Origin: Cupriavidus pauculus
GTDB lineage: Bacteria; Pseudomonadota; Gammaproteobacteria; Burkholderiales; Burkholderiaceae
Length of the DNA: 64,000 bases
Direction of reading: 5' to 3'
NCBI RefSeq assembly: GCF_003854935.1
Contig: NZ_CP033969.1
Span: 2,604,001 to 2,668,000 of the forward strand
The first letter of the stretch is position 1. Every line of letters begins with the position of its first letter. Positions 8,966 to 18,055 of this stretch are shown piece after piece. The position numbers were made by a program, and so were the translations under genes. The notes under the pieces are model-generated. The model ran no database searches and was not told where the DNA came from. It saw nothing but the letters and a program-made list of their open reading frames with translations.

Positions 8966-9496
8966 ATGACAGGCAACATGATTTCCGGCGAGGCCGCCAA
9001 CACGCGCATCGCCGCGCTTTACGACACCGAGGCGGATGCCGCGCAGGCCGTCGACCTGGTCTGCACCAGTGCCCGGCTCAGCGCCGGGCAGGTCAAGTTG
9101 ATCCACCCGCACGAGGCCCACTTCGGCCGCAAGCTGGAGCCCGACGAGGCCGGCATCGCGCGCACGGCCGTCCGCTCGCACCTGACGCTCGGGGCGTGCG
9201 GGATGATCCTGGGGCTGCTGGTGATGGCCGTGCTGTACCTGCAGGACGTGGCGTGGGTGACGCAGAACCCGGTGCCGGCCGGTCTGGTCGGCGCGTTCAT
9301 CGGCGCGATGCTGGGGATGATGGGCGGCGGGCTGGTAACGGCGCGGCCCGATCACCAGGCGGTGATCACGCCCGTGCGCGAGGCGGTGCGCGGGGGCCGC
9401 TGGGCCGTGCTGGTCAATCCCGAGTCGCCGCAGCAGTGCGACGACGCCATGCGCACGCTACGCGGCACCCATGCCGAGGTGATGCGGACGGTCTGA
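8966..9496 (+). CDS. Small inner-membrane protein of unknown function
   Basis: This 176-residue protein starts with a soluble region (IAALYDTEADAAQAV) that looks like the ~70-residue alpha/beta N-terminus of stress-type membrane proteins. Two hydrophobic segments follow, LTLGACGMILGLLVMAVLYL and a Gly-rich one near residues 112-135 (GAFIGAMLGMMGGG), then a soluble tail. The start at 8966 has an AAGGAG site 9 bases upstream; an in-frame extension to 8774 lacks such a site. I do not recognise a specific function. Its stop lies 19 bases from the convergent AI-2E transporter gene. Confidence 0.72.
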   Translation: MTGNMISGEAANTRIAALYDTEADAAQAVDLVCTSARLSAGQVKLIHPHEAHFGRKLEPDEAGIARTAVRSHLTLGACGMILGLLVMAVLYLQDVAWVTQNPVPAGLVGAFIGAMLGMMGGGLVTARPDHQAVITPVREAVRGGRWAVLVNPESPQQCDDAMRTLRGTHAEVMRTV

Positions 9497-9515
9497 GCCG
9501 TCTGAGACGGGCTGC

Positions 9516-10862
9516 TTATTCGCCAAGGAACTCGGCCAGCACCTCCAGGCCGTCGACGTGGTCCGCAACGACCTTGGCGATGACCGCCAGCGGAATCGCC
9601 AGCAGCATGCCCCAGGTGCCCCACAGCCACGTGAACAGCAGCAGCGACACGAACACGGCCACGGCGTTCATGCGGGCCATGCGGCCGGTCATCCACGTGG
9701 TCATGCCGTTGCCGATCAGCGTGGCGATGACCAGCGACCCGCCGGCCGCCGCGCCCGCCACCGCCAGCGTGCCGAACTGCATGAAGCCGGCCACGCCCAG
9801 GCACACGGCCACCACCAGCGAGCCGAAGTAGGGCACCAGGTGCAGCACGCTGGCCACCAGCGCCCAGGTGCCGGCGTTGTCGATCGACAGGTAGCGCAGC
9901 AGGATGTACGTGCAGATGCCCAGCGACGCATTGGTGACCAGCAGCATCAGCATGTAGCGCTGGATCTGCCGGTTGATCTCGTCCAGCATATGCACGCTGA
10001 TTTTCTTCTGGCTGATGGTCTTGCCGGCCATCTTGATGAACTTGCGCTTGAACATGTCGCCGGCCAGCAGCAGGAACCACGTCAGGAACAGCACCACCAC
10101 GACCTGCGCGATCAGCGCGAAGGCGCCCATCCAGCCGGCCCAGATCATGTTGTTGATGCCGTCGCCGCCGCGTTCCACGACGATGGGCGCGCCGCGCGGC
10201 GCCGGTGGCTGCCCGGTGCCGCCCAGGATGGTGGCGGCCCGGCGCACCTTCTGCAGCACTGAATCGTCGCCGCTCATCAGCGCCCCGACCGACCGCGACA
10301 GCTTGCTGGCGATCTCGGGCAGCCGGTCGACGATCGACGACACCTGGCCCTCCAGCAAGTAGGCGCCGCACAGCACCATGCCCAGCAGCCCCAGCAGCAC
10401 GACGGTGGCGCCCACGGCGCGTGGCACGCGCTGGCGCTGCAGCAAGGCCACCATCGGGTCGAGCAGGTAGGCCATGACGATGGCCAGCACCACGGGCACC
10501 ACGAACGCGCGGGCGACGTGCAGCGCGTAGAGCGATGCCAGCGTGGCCAGCACAATCAGCGCCAGGCTGCCGCTGCGCACGGAGCGCGTCCAGGGTGGCG
10601 GGGTGAAATCGGGAATCGTGACCGGGGCGGCGGCAGCGGCGGCCAGGGCTGGGCTGCCGGCGTCGGCGCGGTCATCCTCAATCGGATCGGCAATCGGGTC
10701 GGACGGCTCGCTGGCGGCCTGGGCAGTATCGGACGTGTCCGACATGCCGGCGCGCGCCGCCGCGTCACCCGTCTGGGTGGGCGGGGCTGGGTCGGCCGCG
10801 CGCGCAGCCGGGTCCGGCGCGGACGGGGACCGCAGGGCGGGGGTGGGCGGGACGGTCGACAT
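9516..10862 (-). CDS. AI-2E family transporter (PF01594)
   Basis: This 448-residue membrane protein has an N-terminal Pro/Ala-rich cytoplasmic tail of about 90 residues and then the AI-2E/PerM pattern: two early membrane helices (SLALIVLATLASLYALHVA, FVVPVVLAIVMAYLL), a soluble middle, and C-terminal helices including LVPYFGSLVVAVCLGVAGF and WGTWGMLLAIPLAVIAKVV. Family members include TqsA and Na+/H+ antiporter-like proteins, so transport of AI-2 itself is not implied. The long N-terminal extension is unusual but has several candidate internal starts, such as the Met near residue 40. The gene stands alone. Confidence 0.9.
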   Translation of the reverse strand: MSTVPPTPALRSPSAPDPAARAADPAPPTQTGDAAARAGMSDTSDTAQAASEPSDPIADPIEDDRADAGSPALAAAAAAPVTIPDFTPPPWTRSVRSGSLALIVLATLASLYALHVARAFVVPVVLAIVMAYLLDPMVALLQRQRVPRAVGATVVLLGLLGMVLCGAYLLEGQVSSIVDRLPEIASKLSRSVGALMSGDDSVLQKVRRAATILGGTGQPPAPRGAPIVVERGGDGINNMIWAGWMGAFALIAQVVVVLFLTWFLLLAGDMFKRKFIKMAGKTISQKKISVHMLDEINRQIQRYMLMLLVTNASLGICTYILLRYLSIDNAGTWALVASVLHLVPYFGSLVVAVCLGVAGFMQFGTLAVAGAAAGGSLVIATLIGNGMTTWMTGRMARMNAVAVFVSLLLFTWLWGTWGMLLAIPLAVIAKVVADHVDGLEVLAEFLGE

Positions 10863-11037
10863 GGCTCGCTGGCTCTGTTATGGGTGCCTGCTCAGAGCAT
10901 AGTGGCGGCCAGCGGGATGGAATGTCGGCGTGCAACGGGTCGGGCTGTAGGACGGATGCACGTGACGGCCGCGTTACCGGGCGGGGGGGCGGGGGCGGGG
11001 GCCGGCGAGCCGAAAAAAGGTCATCCACAAAAAGCAA

Positions 11038-11062
11038 AACGCCGGTCGGGTGGACCGGCGTT
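11038..11062 (-). terminator. Rho-independent terminator for the 49-aa gene
   Basis: A perfect 10-bp stem (AACGCCGGTC at 11038-11047 pairing with GACCGGCGTT at 11053-11062) has a 5-base loop. Read on the minus strand it is followed by TTTTGCTTTTT, the expected U-rich tract. It lies about 50 bases after the stop codon of the small gene at 11115-11264, which supports that gene being transcribed leftward. Confidence 0.85.
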
Positions 11063-11114
11063 CCGTAGGGGGCAGGGCGATCGGCCGGTTGGCGTGCCGA
11101 TGGCCGCTGGTGCG

Positions 11115-11264
11115 TCAGCGTGACGTGTCGTCAGGGCCTGAGGACGTATCCAGAAACTGGGGCTGTTTGAGCAGCGGATCGTTCTTGATCATCCAGCGAA
11201 CACCGAAAGCCAGTGCAACGATGCAGGCCAGCATATACGCAACGATCGCAGTGAGAGTCAGCAT
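11115..11264 (-). CDS. Small single-pass membrane protein, 49 aa
   Basis: The translation is 49 residues: a hydrophobic segment at the start (LTAIVAYMLACIVALAFGV) followed by a short charged tail (RWMIKNDPLLKQPQF) and a polar end. The shape is that of a small inner-membrane protein. The ATG at 11264 is preceded by GAAGAA, a weak site. The clear terminator about 50 bases after its stop and the drop in GC around it favour a genuine gene. I do not recognise the family. It could alternatively be a regulatory transcript without a product. Confidence 0.55.
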   Translation of the reverse strand: MLTLTAIVAYMLACIVALAFGVRWMIKNDPLLKQPQFLDTSSGPDDTSR

Positions 11265-11458
11265 GTTTCTTCACAGGAGTGGGTTGCGACCGCAGTTGCC
11301 ACGAAGGTCCTGGACGAAGCGACGTGGCGGGCCGGATGGGAACGGATTGTATGTGACTGCAGACGTGATTCCGACCCGATTTCGCCTGAAATTTTCTGTA
11401 TGGCGATCTAAGCGTGGCTAATATCGGCAGGAACTACGATGCCCCGACGCGCACGCTG

Positions 11459-11905
11459 TCAGAAATAGCAGCCCATGCCGTACTGCTCCGCGCGCAGCGC
11501 GTGCACGGCGTCGCGATAGCGGTCGGCGTGGCTCCAGTACTCGGTCTGATGCATGGCCCGCTCCGCCGCGCGCACCTGGAACTCCAGCGCCCGGCACTGG
11601 TTCCAGAACGCGGTCTGCGCGCGCCAGTCCTGATCCTGCTCGCGGGCGTCCCAGTTCTCGATCTGCGTGGCCATCTGGGCGCGGTTCTTCAGGTATGCCT
11701 GCTCGTCGCTGCGGACCTTGGCGGACTTGGCCACCGTGGTCACGTTGCCGCGCATCGACGGCGTGACATTGCGGTAGCCGGCCGGGCAGGCCCCGGACGT
11801 ATAGAGCGTGTCACCGGCGCCTTCGCACTTGGTGACGGCCTGGGCGGCGCCGGCGGCCATCGACGTGGCCAGTGTCAGCAGCAGGGGAGCAAGGAGTCTG
11901 GGCAT
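11459..11905 (-). CDS. Secreted protein with N-terminal DUF4124-like segment
   Basis: This 148-residue protein has a signal peptide (LLAPLLLTLATSMAAGAAQA) and a short segment with two cysteines (KCEGAGDTLYTSGACPAGY) that resembles the DUF4124 fold of small periplasmic proteins. The rest is charged and likely helical, with a final Cys (YGMGCYF). It should act in the periplasm; no function is known to me. It stands alone between the small membrane protein and the NUDIX-MBL gene. Confidence 0.75.
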   Translation of the reverse strand: MPRLLAPLLLTLATSMAAGAAQAVTKCEGAGDTLYTSGACPAGYRNVTPSMRGNVTTVAKSAKVRSDEQAYLKNRAQMATQIENWDAREQDQDWRAQTAFWNQCRALEFQVRAAERAMHQTEYWSHADRYRDAVHALRAEQYGMGCYF

Positions 11906-12074
11906 GGCAAGGCTCTCGGGCAGTCAGCGATGCAAGTCACTGTAGGCAGCCGGCCCAAGTGCCGCCAGTGCGTCAAGGTATCCAGATATTTCACGGCCCG
12001 GCGGACGGCCGCCTGTCAGCTTTCGGGCGTGTACCCAACCGGAGGAAAGGGCAGGCGCCTGACAACCCTCCCGC

Positions 12075-13760
12075 CTACCGCAACCCCCACACCCCATCCA
12101 CCTCGCTGGCCACGCCCTCGGCTTCCAGCTTGCGCAGGTGCGCCAGCATCGACCGCAGCGCGATGGGGTGCTTGCTGGCCGGCACGTCATCGTAGACGCT
12201 GGTGACCAGCGTGGGGGCGTCGGCCGGTGACAGCGTGCGCAGAGCGTTCAGCACCTTGGCCTCGCGTTGCAGGCGGTGGCGGATCAGCAGGCGGATGGCG
12301 TCGTGCGGGCGCGGCATCAGAAAGCCGTGCCCCGGGGCGATCCATTCGAGGTCCTCGTCCAGCAGCATGCGCAGCGACGCCAGATAGGCGCCCATGTCGC
12401 CGTCGGGCGGGTTGATGACCACGGTCGAGCCCTGCATCACGTGGTCGCCCGTGAACAGCGTCTTTTCCTCTTCCAGCAGGAAGCACAGGTGGTTCGACGC
12501 ATGGCCGGGCGTGTGGATCACGCGCAGCGTGGTGTCGGGGCCCAGCGCGATGCGGTCGCCGTGCACGGGCATGTGGTCTGGCCGGAAGGTCTGGTCCTGG
12601 CGGTCCTTGACGTCGGTGGTGCGGCCCCAGACTGGCGCCGACGTGGCCGCGCGCAGCCGCACCGTGCCCGGCGAGTGGTCCAGATGGGTATGCGTGACCA
12701 GGATCCATTTCACGGGGCCCGGCGCGGCGGCCATGACCGCGTCGAAGTGGGCCGCGTCTTCCGGGCCCGGATCAATCACGGCCCAGCAGTTGTCGGCGCC
12801 GGCCACGAAGTAGGTGTTGGTGCCGGGCCCGGTCATCACGTTGCCGTTGTTGGCCGTCACGCGCCAGACGCGCTCGGACAGCCGCACCGGCAGCCCCGGC
12901 TCCAGCACGTAGCGGCCATGGGCGGCGCCGTCCGGGTCGATGCGGGCAATCTCGGCATAGCACGGCTCGTCGGGCATCACCGGCCGCTGGCCCTTGGGCC
13001 CATGCGCCAGCCGCGGCATCACCAGCGCGATGCTGCGCTGCTGCCTGGCGAAATCGACGCACGCCTGCGCCGTCTCGAAATGGGCGATCGATTGCAGGAT
13101 GCGCCGCGTGGCGTTGACGAGCGTGAGGTTGTTGACGGGATCGATCACGTCGGCCGGGCGCATCCAGCGGTGCTCCACGGCCTCCACGCCATCGTGGATC
13201 GCGGTCTGGCCCGGCGGCACCACGGCCATGAAGAAGCGCGTGTCGAAGCGCTTGGGCAGCCCCGGCGGCGTCAGCCAGTAGGCGCAGTAGGCCAGCTGGT
13301 CGACGGCCAGCCGCAGGCCCAGCATCTCGCAGACGTGTGCCAGACCCTTGCCGCCATAGGCGGCCGCCTCGCGCAACTGCTGGCGCACGCCGGCGTCCAG
13401 GTCGTCGAGCCGCACGATCTGGCCGGTGGCGTCGTAGGCGTAGAGCAGGCCGGCTTCCTCGAACGCCTCGCGCACCGCGCACAGGAAGTAGTCGAGCCCG
13501 TTGGCCGCCACGCCCAGCCGGGCACTGGCGCCTGTGTCGTCCAGCCCGGCGCAGAGCCGATGCAGCGCGGCGTCCTGCGGGTCGAGCACGCCGCCCGGGA
13601 ACACGAACGCGCCCGCGCTGCGGTCGTCGTCGCGCTGGGGGCGGCGCATCATCAGGATTTCCATGCCCTGCGGGCCGTCGCGCAGCACAAGCATGCTGGC
13701 GGCGTAGCGCATGGCCTTGGACGGGGAGGGAACAGCAGGATTCGGGGCGACGGCGGACAT
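12075..13760 (-). CDS. Fusion protein: NUDIX hydrolase domain plus metallo-beta-lactamase-fold hydrolase
   Basis: This 561-residue protein joins two hydrolase folds. Residues about 15-250 form a NUDIX domain (GAFVFPGGVLDPQDA and REAFEEAGLLYA match the NUDIX box of the NUDT19-like acyl-CoA diphosphatase subgroup). Residues about 285-560 form a metallo-beta-lactamase fold with the metal site THTHLDHSPG and a GDHVMQGST strand, ending in a LACTB2-like winged helix (ALRSMLAHLRKLEAEG). The start at 13760 precedes the conserved N-terminus; an upstream in-frame extension of 19 residues is likely untranslated. Both domains keep their key residues. A coupled role in detoxifying or recycling nucleotide/CoA compounds is inference. 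Confidence 0.85.
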   Translation of the reverse strand: MSAVAPNPAVPSPSKAMRYAASMLVLRDGPQGMEILMMRRPQRDDDRSAGAFVFPGGVLDPQDAALHRLCAGLDDTGASARLGVAANGLDYFLCAVREAFEEAGLLYAYDATGQIVRLDDLDAGVRQQLREAAAYGGKGLAHVCEMLGLRLAVDQLAYCAYWLTPPGLPKRFDTRFFMAVVPPGQTAIHDGVEAVEHRWMRPADVIDPVNNLTLVNATRRILQSIAHFETAQACVDFARQQRSIALVMPRLAHGPKGQRPVMPDEPCYAEIARIDPDGAAHGRYVLEPGLPVRLSERVWRVTANNGNVMTGPGTNTYFVAGADNCWAVIDPGPEDAAHFDAVMAAAPGPVKWILVTHTHLDHSPGTVRLRAATSAPVWGRTTDVKDRQDQTFRPDHMPVHGDRIALGPDTTLRVIHTPGHASNHLCFLLEEEKTLFTGDHVMQGSTVVINPPDGDMGAYLASLRMLLDEDLEWIAPGHGFLMPRPHDAIRLLIRHRLQREAKVLNALRTLSPADAPTLVTSVYDDVPASKHPIALRSMLAHLRKLEAEGVASEVDGVWGLR

Positions 13761-13882
13761 GAACGGGAGTCTCTTCGGATGCTCTTGCGGCGGCGTCAGG
13801 CGACGCCGGCAGGCCATTCTAGCGGGTTGCGCCGTTGTCGCACCGCAGCGAAAACCCTGCGTGCCGCCCGCCCGCCGGCGGT

Positions 13883-16252
13883 TCAGGACGGAAACAGCGC
13901 CATCTGGCCGGTCAGCAGCGTCTGGAAATCGTCGTCCAGGAACGGCAGGATCGCGTCGGCGATGGGCTGGAGCTGGCGCGTGACGTAGTGGTCATAGTCG
14001 ATGGGCGCCGAGCGCGTTTCCAGCGGCTCCGGGCCGGCCATCGTCATCAGGTAGCTGATCCAGCCGCCGTTCTGGTACTGGCGCGGGCGGCCGTGGCGCT
14101 CGTTGTAGGCATCGGCGATGCGGGCGGCGCGCACGTGCGGCGGCACGTTGCGCTGGTAGTCGTCGAGCTGGCGGCGCAGCCGCTTGCGGTAGACCAGCAG
14201 GTCGTCCAGCTCGCCGGCCAGCGTGCGGCGCACCGTGTCGCGCACGTATTCCTGGTACGGCTCGCGGTTGAAGATCCGGGCGTAGAGCGTCTGCTGGAAC
14301 TGCTGCGCCAGCGGCGACCAGTCCGTGCGTACTGTTTCCAGCCCCTTGTAGACCATCTCCAGGCGGCCGTCGGGGCGCATCACCTGGCCGGCGTAGCGCT
14401 TCTTGCTGCCCAGGTCGGTGCCGCGGATGGTCGGCATCAGGAAGCGGCGGAAGTGGGTCTCGAACTGGAGTTCCAGCGCGCTTTCCAGGCCGTAGGTCTG
14501 CCACAGGTGGTCGCGCCACCAGTCGTTGACGTAGGCCACGAGGCTGCGGCCGATCTGGCCCGCGTCGTCCTCGGTCCGCGCGCGGCGCAGCCAGACGAAC
14601 GTGGAATCGGTATCGCCATAGATCACCTCGTAGCCGCGTGCCTCGATCAGCTGGCGCGTCTGGCGCATGATCTCGTGCCCGCGCATGGTGATCGACGACG
14701 CCAGCCGCGGGTCGAAGAACCGGCAGCCGCTGGACCCGAGCACGCCGTAGAACGCGTTCATGATGATCTTGAGCGCCTGCGACAGCGGCTTGTTGCCGTC
14801 GCGCTTGGCGGCCTCGCGGCCCTGCCAGACGCGCGACACGATGGCCGGCAGGCAGTGCCGCGTGCGCGAGAACCGGGCGCCCCGGAAGCCGGGCACCGAG
14901 TCGGCATCGTCGGGGTGCGCCAGGCCCTCCACGAGCCCGATCGGGTCGATCAGGAACGTGCGGATGATCGACGGGTACAGGCTCTTGTAGTCCAGCACCA
15001 GCACCGATTCGTAGAGCCCGGGCCGCGAATCCATCACGAAGCCGCCCGGGCTGGCCTCGGGCGCCTTGTCGCCAAGGTTCGGCGCCACGTAGCCCTGGCG
15101 GTGCATCAGCGGCATGTACAGGTGCGTGAACGCGGCCACCGAGCCGCCGCTGCGGTCCGCCGGCAGCCCGGTGACGGTGGCGCGTTCCAGCAGGAATCGC
15201 AGCAGCTCGGTCTTCTCGAAGATGCGCGTGACCAGTTCGCAGTCGCGCAGGTTGTAGCGGGCCAGCGCGGGCTTGTCCTGGGCGAACATCCGGTCGATCT
15301 CGTCCATGCGGTCGTACGGGTTGTCGATCGCCTTGCCTTCGCCCAGCAGCGCCTGCGCCACCGATTCGAGGCTGAACGACGGAAAGCTCCACGTGGCCGA
15401 GCGCAGCGCCTCGATGCCGTCGATCACGAGCCGCCCGGCCGCCCCGGCGAAATAGTGCTGCTGGCGGTTGTGCTCGCGCCATTCCATCTCGGCGCCGCCC
15501 CGGCCCAGCCGCAGCGGCATCTGGAACTGCCGGGCGTGCTCGCGCAGCACGCGCAGGTCGAACTGGACGAGGTTCCAGCCGATGATGGCATCCGGGTCGT
15601 GGCGCGCCAGCCAGTCGTTCAGCGCTTCGAGCAGCGCCTGCCGCGTGGGGCGGTACTCCAGCGCGAAGTCGAGGTCGGCCGGCGCCTGCTGCGGCGCGGG
15701 GCCGAGCATGTAGACCTGCCGCTGGCCGCAGCCTTCGAGCGCAATCGAGTAGAGGTCGCCGAACGCGTTGGTCTCGATGTCCAGCGACACCAGGCGCAGC
15801 GCGGGGCGGTAGTCGGCGGCGGGCTTGAGCTGGGCGTTGCGCAGGATGCCGTCGGCGCCAGGGTCGCCATCGAACCAGACCGGCGCGGTGATGAAGCGCT
15901 CCATCAGGTAGCGCTCGGGCGGCCGGACATCGGCCTCGTAGACGTCCACGCCCGCGTCGCGCAGCGCCTTGTCGATCTGGATGAGCTGGCGGTGCTGCGG
16001 GCAGTAGAGGCCCAGCACGGGCCGGCGCTGGAAATCCTGCAACTGCAGCGGCCGCAGCGTCACATCGCGCTGGCCCTGCAACAGCGCCTCGGCCGCGGCC
16101 CGCTGGGCCTCGGGGATGAACGCCGTGGACGGCTGCGGCGGCAGGCGCAGCCGGCGCGGCCCGTCGTCGGTCGCCAGCCAGAACTCGACTTCGGTACCAG
16201 CCGGGGTATCGCGCCAATGTCGGGTCAGGATGAAACCCTGCTGAAGTGCCAC
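13883..16252 (-). CDS. polB: DNA polymerase II (family B)
   Basis: This 789-residue protein is a full-length family B polymerase, matching the ~783 residues of E. coli Pol II. Proofreading exonuclease motifs are intact: Exo I SLDIETN, Exo II NLVQFD, Exo III YNLRDCE. Polymerase motifs are intact: [38 protein letters not shown], then KKRYAG. It repairs or bypasses damaged DNA and restarts forks; in E. coli it is SOS-induced. I saw no convincing LexA site in the 286 bases upstream, which instead hold a hairpin repeat. The start is a GTG at 16252 with a modest AAGG site. The gene is monocistronic. Confidence 0.97.
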   Translation of the reverse strand: MALQQGFILTRHWRDTPAGTEVEFWLATDDGPRRLRLPPQPSTAFIPEAQRAAAEALLQGQRDVTLRPLQLQDFQRRPVLGLYCPQHRQLIQIDKALRDAGVDVYEADVRPPERYLMERFITAPVWFDGDPGADGILRNAQLKPAADYRPALRLVSLDIETNAFGDLYSIALEGCGQRQVYMLGPAPQQAPADLDFALEYRPTRQALLEALNDWLARHDPDAIIGWNLVQFDLRVLREHARQFQMPLRLGRGGAEMEWREHNRQQHYFAGAAGRLVIDGIEALRSATWSFPSFSLESVAQALLGEGKAIDNPYDRMDEIDRMFAQDKPALARYNLRDCELVTRIFEKTELLRFLLERATVTGLPADRSGGSVAAFTHLYMPLMHRQGYVAPNLGDKAPEASPGGFVMDSRPGLYESVLVLDYKSLYPSIIRTFLIDPIGLVEGLAHPDDADSVPGFRGARFSRTRHCLPAIVSRVWQGREAAKRDGNKPLSQALKIIMNAFYGVLGSSGCRFFDPRLASSITMRGHEIMRQTRQLIEARGYEVIYGDTDSTFVWLRRARTEDDAGQIGRSLVAYVNDWWRDHLWQTYGLESALELQFETHFRRFLMPTIRGTDLGSKKRYAGQVMRPDGRLEMVYKGLETVRTDWSPLAQQFQQTLYARIFNREPYQEYVRDTVRRTLAGELDDLLVYRKRLRRQLDDYQRNVPPHVRAARIADAYNERHGRPRQYQNGGWISYLMTMAGPEPLETRSAPIDYDHYVTRQLQPIADAILPFLDDDFQTLLTGQMALFPS

Positions 16253-16360
16253 GCTGCAAGCCTTGGGGTGTTTGTGGCGGGGATTTTAGCGGAGGCGGGG
16301 GGCGGCGGTGGGGTGGTGGTGGTGTGGGGTCGCGGGCGGTATTCCCCCCAATGGTTTTCT

Positions 16361-16482
16361 CCCCTCTCCCGCGCGCGGGAGAGGGGTCGGGGGAGAGGGC
16401 ATGGCGGTGCAAGCTGCTACCGTCGCATCTTGAGCGGCTGGCCCTCACCCCCAGCCCCTCTCCCGCAGGCGGGAGAGGGGAG
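16361..16482. repeat. Solitary hairpin repeat unit
   Basis: One copy of the two-hairpin intergenic repeat lies between the divergently placed ends of polB and the efflux-channel gene. The left hairpin is CTCTCCCGCGCGCGGGAGAG, the right CCCGCAGGCGGG, both with CCCCTCTCCC/GGGAGAGGGG arms, separated by about 60 bases. It resembles the units at 41481-42340 more than those at 980-1750. No gene is seen in 16253-16538. Confidence 0.85.
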
Positions 16483-16538
16483 CAAAAAAAACAGGCAGAA
16501 GACACGCCAACATGGCAGCGCAGGCTGCCGCCGCCGCG

Positions 16539-18047
16539 CTACTGCCGCGCCACCATCCCCGCCGGCTTGCCGGCCACCGGCTGCGCCGGCGCCGACTGCT
16601 GCGACCATCCGCCGCCCAGCGCCTTGTATAGCTGCGCGCGGCTGTTCAGGCGGGCGAGCTGGATCGTCACCAGCTTCTTTTCAGCCTCGTACTGCTGGCG
16701 CTGGGCGTCGAAGACCGGGAAGTAGTCATCCACGCCGTTCTTGAAGCGCATCTCGGCCAGCCGGCGGGTCTCGGCGACCGATTTCTGCAGCGACTGCTGG
16801 GCGGCGGTCTGGCGGTCGTATGTGCCGCGGGCGGCCAGCCCGTCGGAGACTTCGCGGAAGGCGCCCTGGATCGTGCGCTCGTACAGCGCGACGTTGATGT
16901 CCTTGCGGACCTTCGACGCATCCAGGTTGGCCTGGTTCGCCCCGGCGTTAAAGATCGGCAGCGTCACCTGCGGCGCAAAGGCCCAGGCCGCGCCGCCGGT
17001 GAAGAGTCCGGCCAGCGTGGTGCTGGCCAGCCCGACGCCGGCGGTCAGCGAGATGCGCGGGAAAAACGCCGCGCGCGCCGCGCCGATGTTGGCGTTGGCG
17101 GCCTTGAGCCGGTGCTCGGCGGCCATGATGTCCGGGCGCTGCGCCAGCAGGTCGGACGGCAGCCCGGACGGCAGCTCGGCCACGAACGACCTGTCGTCGA
17201 ATGGCTGCGGCGCCGGCAGGTCGGCAGGGATCGGGCCGCCGATCAGCAGCGACAGCGCGTTCTCGTCCTGCGCCACCTGGCGCGTGAACTGCTCCACGTC
17301 CACGCGGGCCGTTTCCACCTGCGTCTGCGTGCGATGCTGGTCGATCTCGGCCATGCCGCCGGCCTGCTTGCTCTTGCGCACCATCTCGGCGGCGTCTTCC
17401 TGGATCTTGAGCGTGTCCTGCGACAGCTTCAGCAGTTGCTGGTCGGCCTGCCACGTCAGGTAGGCCGTGGCAATCTCGCCCACCAGGCTGATCTGCGTGC
17501 TGCGCCGCACTTCCTCGATGGCCAGGTACTGCTCCAGCGCCTCGTGCTTGAGGCTGCGGATGCGGCCAAACACGTCGAGCTCGAACGCGGAAAAGCCCAC
17601 GCCGGCGCCCCAGGCGTTGATCACGGCGTCCTGGCCCGGCGCGCGCAGGTCGCCGGTGACGCGCGTGCTGCTGAAGCCCAGGTTGCCGTCGACGGCCGGG
17701 AACTGTGCCGCGCGCCGGATGCGGTAGTACGCACGGGCCTCGTCGATGGACAGCGTGGCCACGCGCAGGTCGCGGTTGTTGGCCAGGCCCAGCTCGATCA
17801 GCCGCCGCAGCCGCGCGTCGGTAAAGAAGTCCTGCCAGCCCAGGCTGACGGCCGGTACGGGCGCCTGCGCGGTGCCCGGCGTGGTCTGGTAGGCGGCGCC
17901 CGTGGGCCAGGCGTTGGCCACCGGCGAGTCGGGCCGCTGGTAGGAGGGTTCCAGCGTGCAGGCGGTGAGCGCCAGCGGCAGCAGCACCGCGAGCCATCGC
18001 GGTACTGGCGGAGTCTTGGAGGAGAGGCGCATTGTTGTCATCGTCAT
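16539..18047 (-). CDS. Outer-membrane efflux lipoprotein, NodT/OprM family
   Basis: This ~502-residue protein starts with a lipoprotein signal (LAVLLPLALTAC, lipobox LTAC) followed by TLEPSYQRP, typical of NodT-type RND outer-membrane factors. Paired OEP repeats follow (IELGLANNRDLRVATLSIDEAR; LLAQRPDIMAAEHRL). It forms a trimeric TolC-like channel across the outer membrane. Three in-frame ATG codons lie at 18047, 18041 and 18032; the first is used here, the last gives the tightest signal peptide. It is the final gene of a minus-strand operon with an HlyD-type adaptor, an alpha/alpha-barrel protein and a PilZ glycosyltransferase, so it probably exports a glycan rather than drugs. That role is inferred from position. 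Confidence 0.92.
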   Translation of the reverse strand: MTMTTMRLSSKTPPVPRWLAVLLPLALTACTLEPSYQRPDSPVANAWPTGAAYQTTPGTAQAPVPAVSLGWQDFFTDARLRRLIELGLANNRDLRVATLSIDEARAYYRIRRAAQFPAVDGNLGFSSTRVTGDLRAPGQDAVINAWGAGVGFSAFELDVFGRIRSLKHEALEQYLAIEEVRRSTQISLVGEIATAYLTWQADQQLLKLSQDTLKIQEDAAEMVRKSKQAGGMAEIDQHRTQTQVETARVDVEQFTRQVAQDENALSLLIGGPIPADLPAPQPFDDRSFVAELPSGLPSDLLAQRPDIMAAEHRLKAANANIGAARAAFFPRISLTAGVGLASTTLAGLFTGGAAWAFAPQVTLPIFNAGANQANLDASKVRKDINVALYERTIQGAFREVSDGLAARGTYDRQTAAQQSLQKSVAETRRLAEMRFKNGVDDYFPVFDAQRQQYEAEKKLVTIQLARLNSRAQLYKALGGGWSQQSAPAQPVAGKPAGMVARQ

Positions 18048-18055
18048 AGCGTGGA

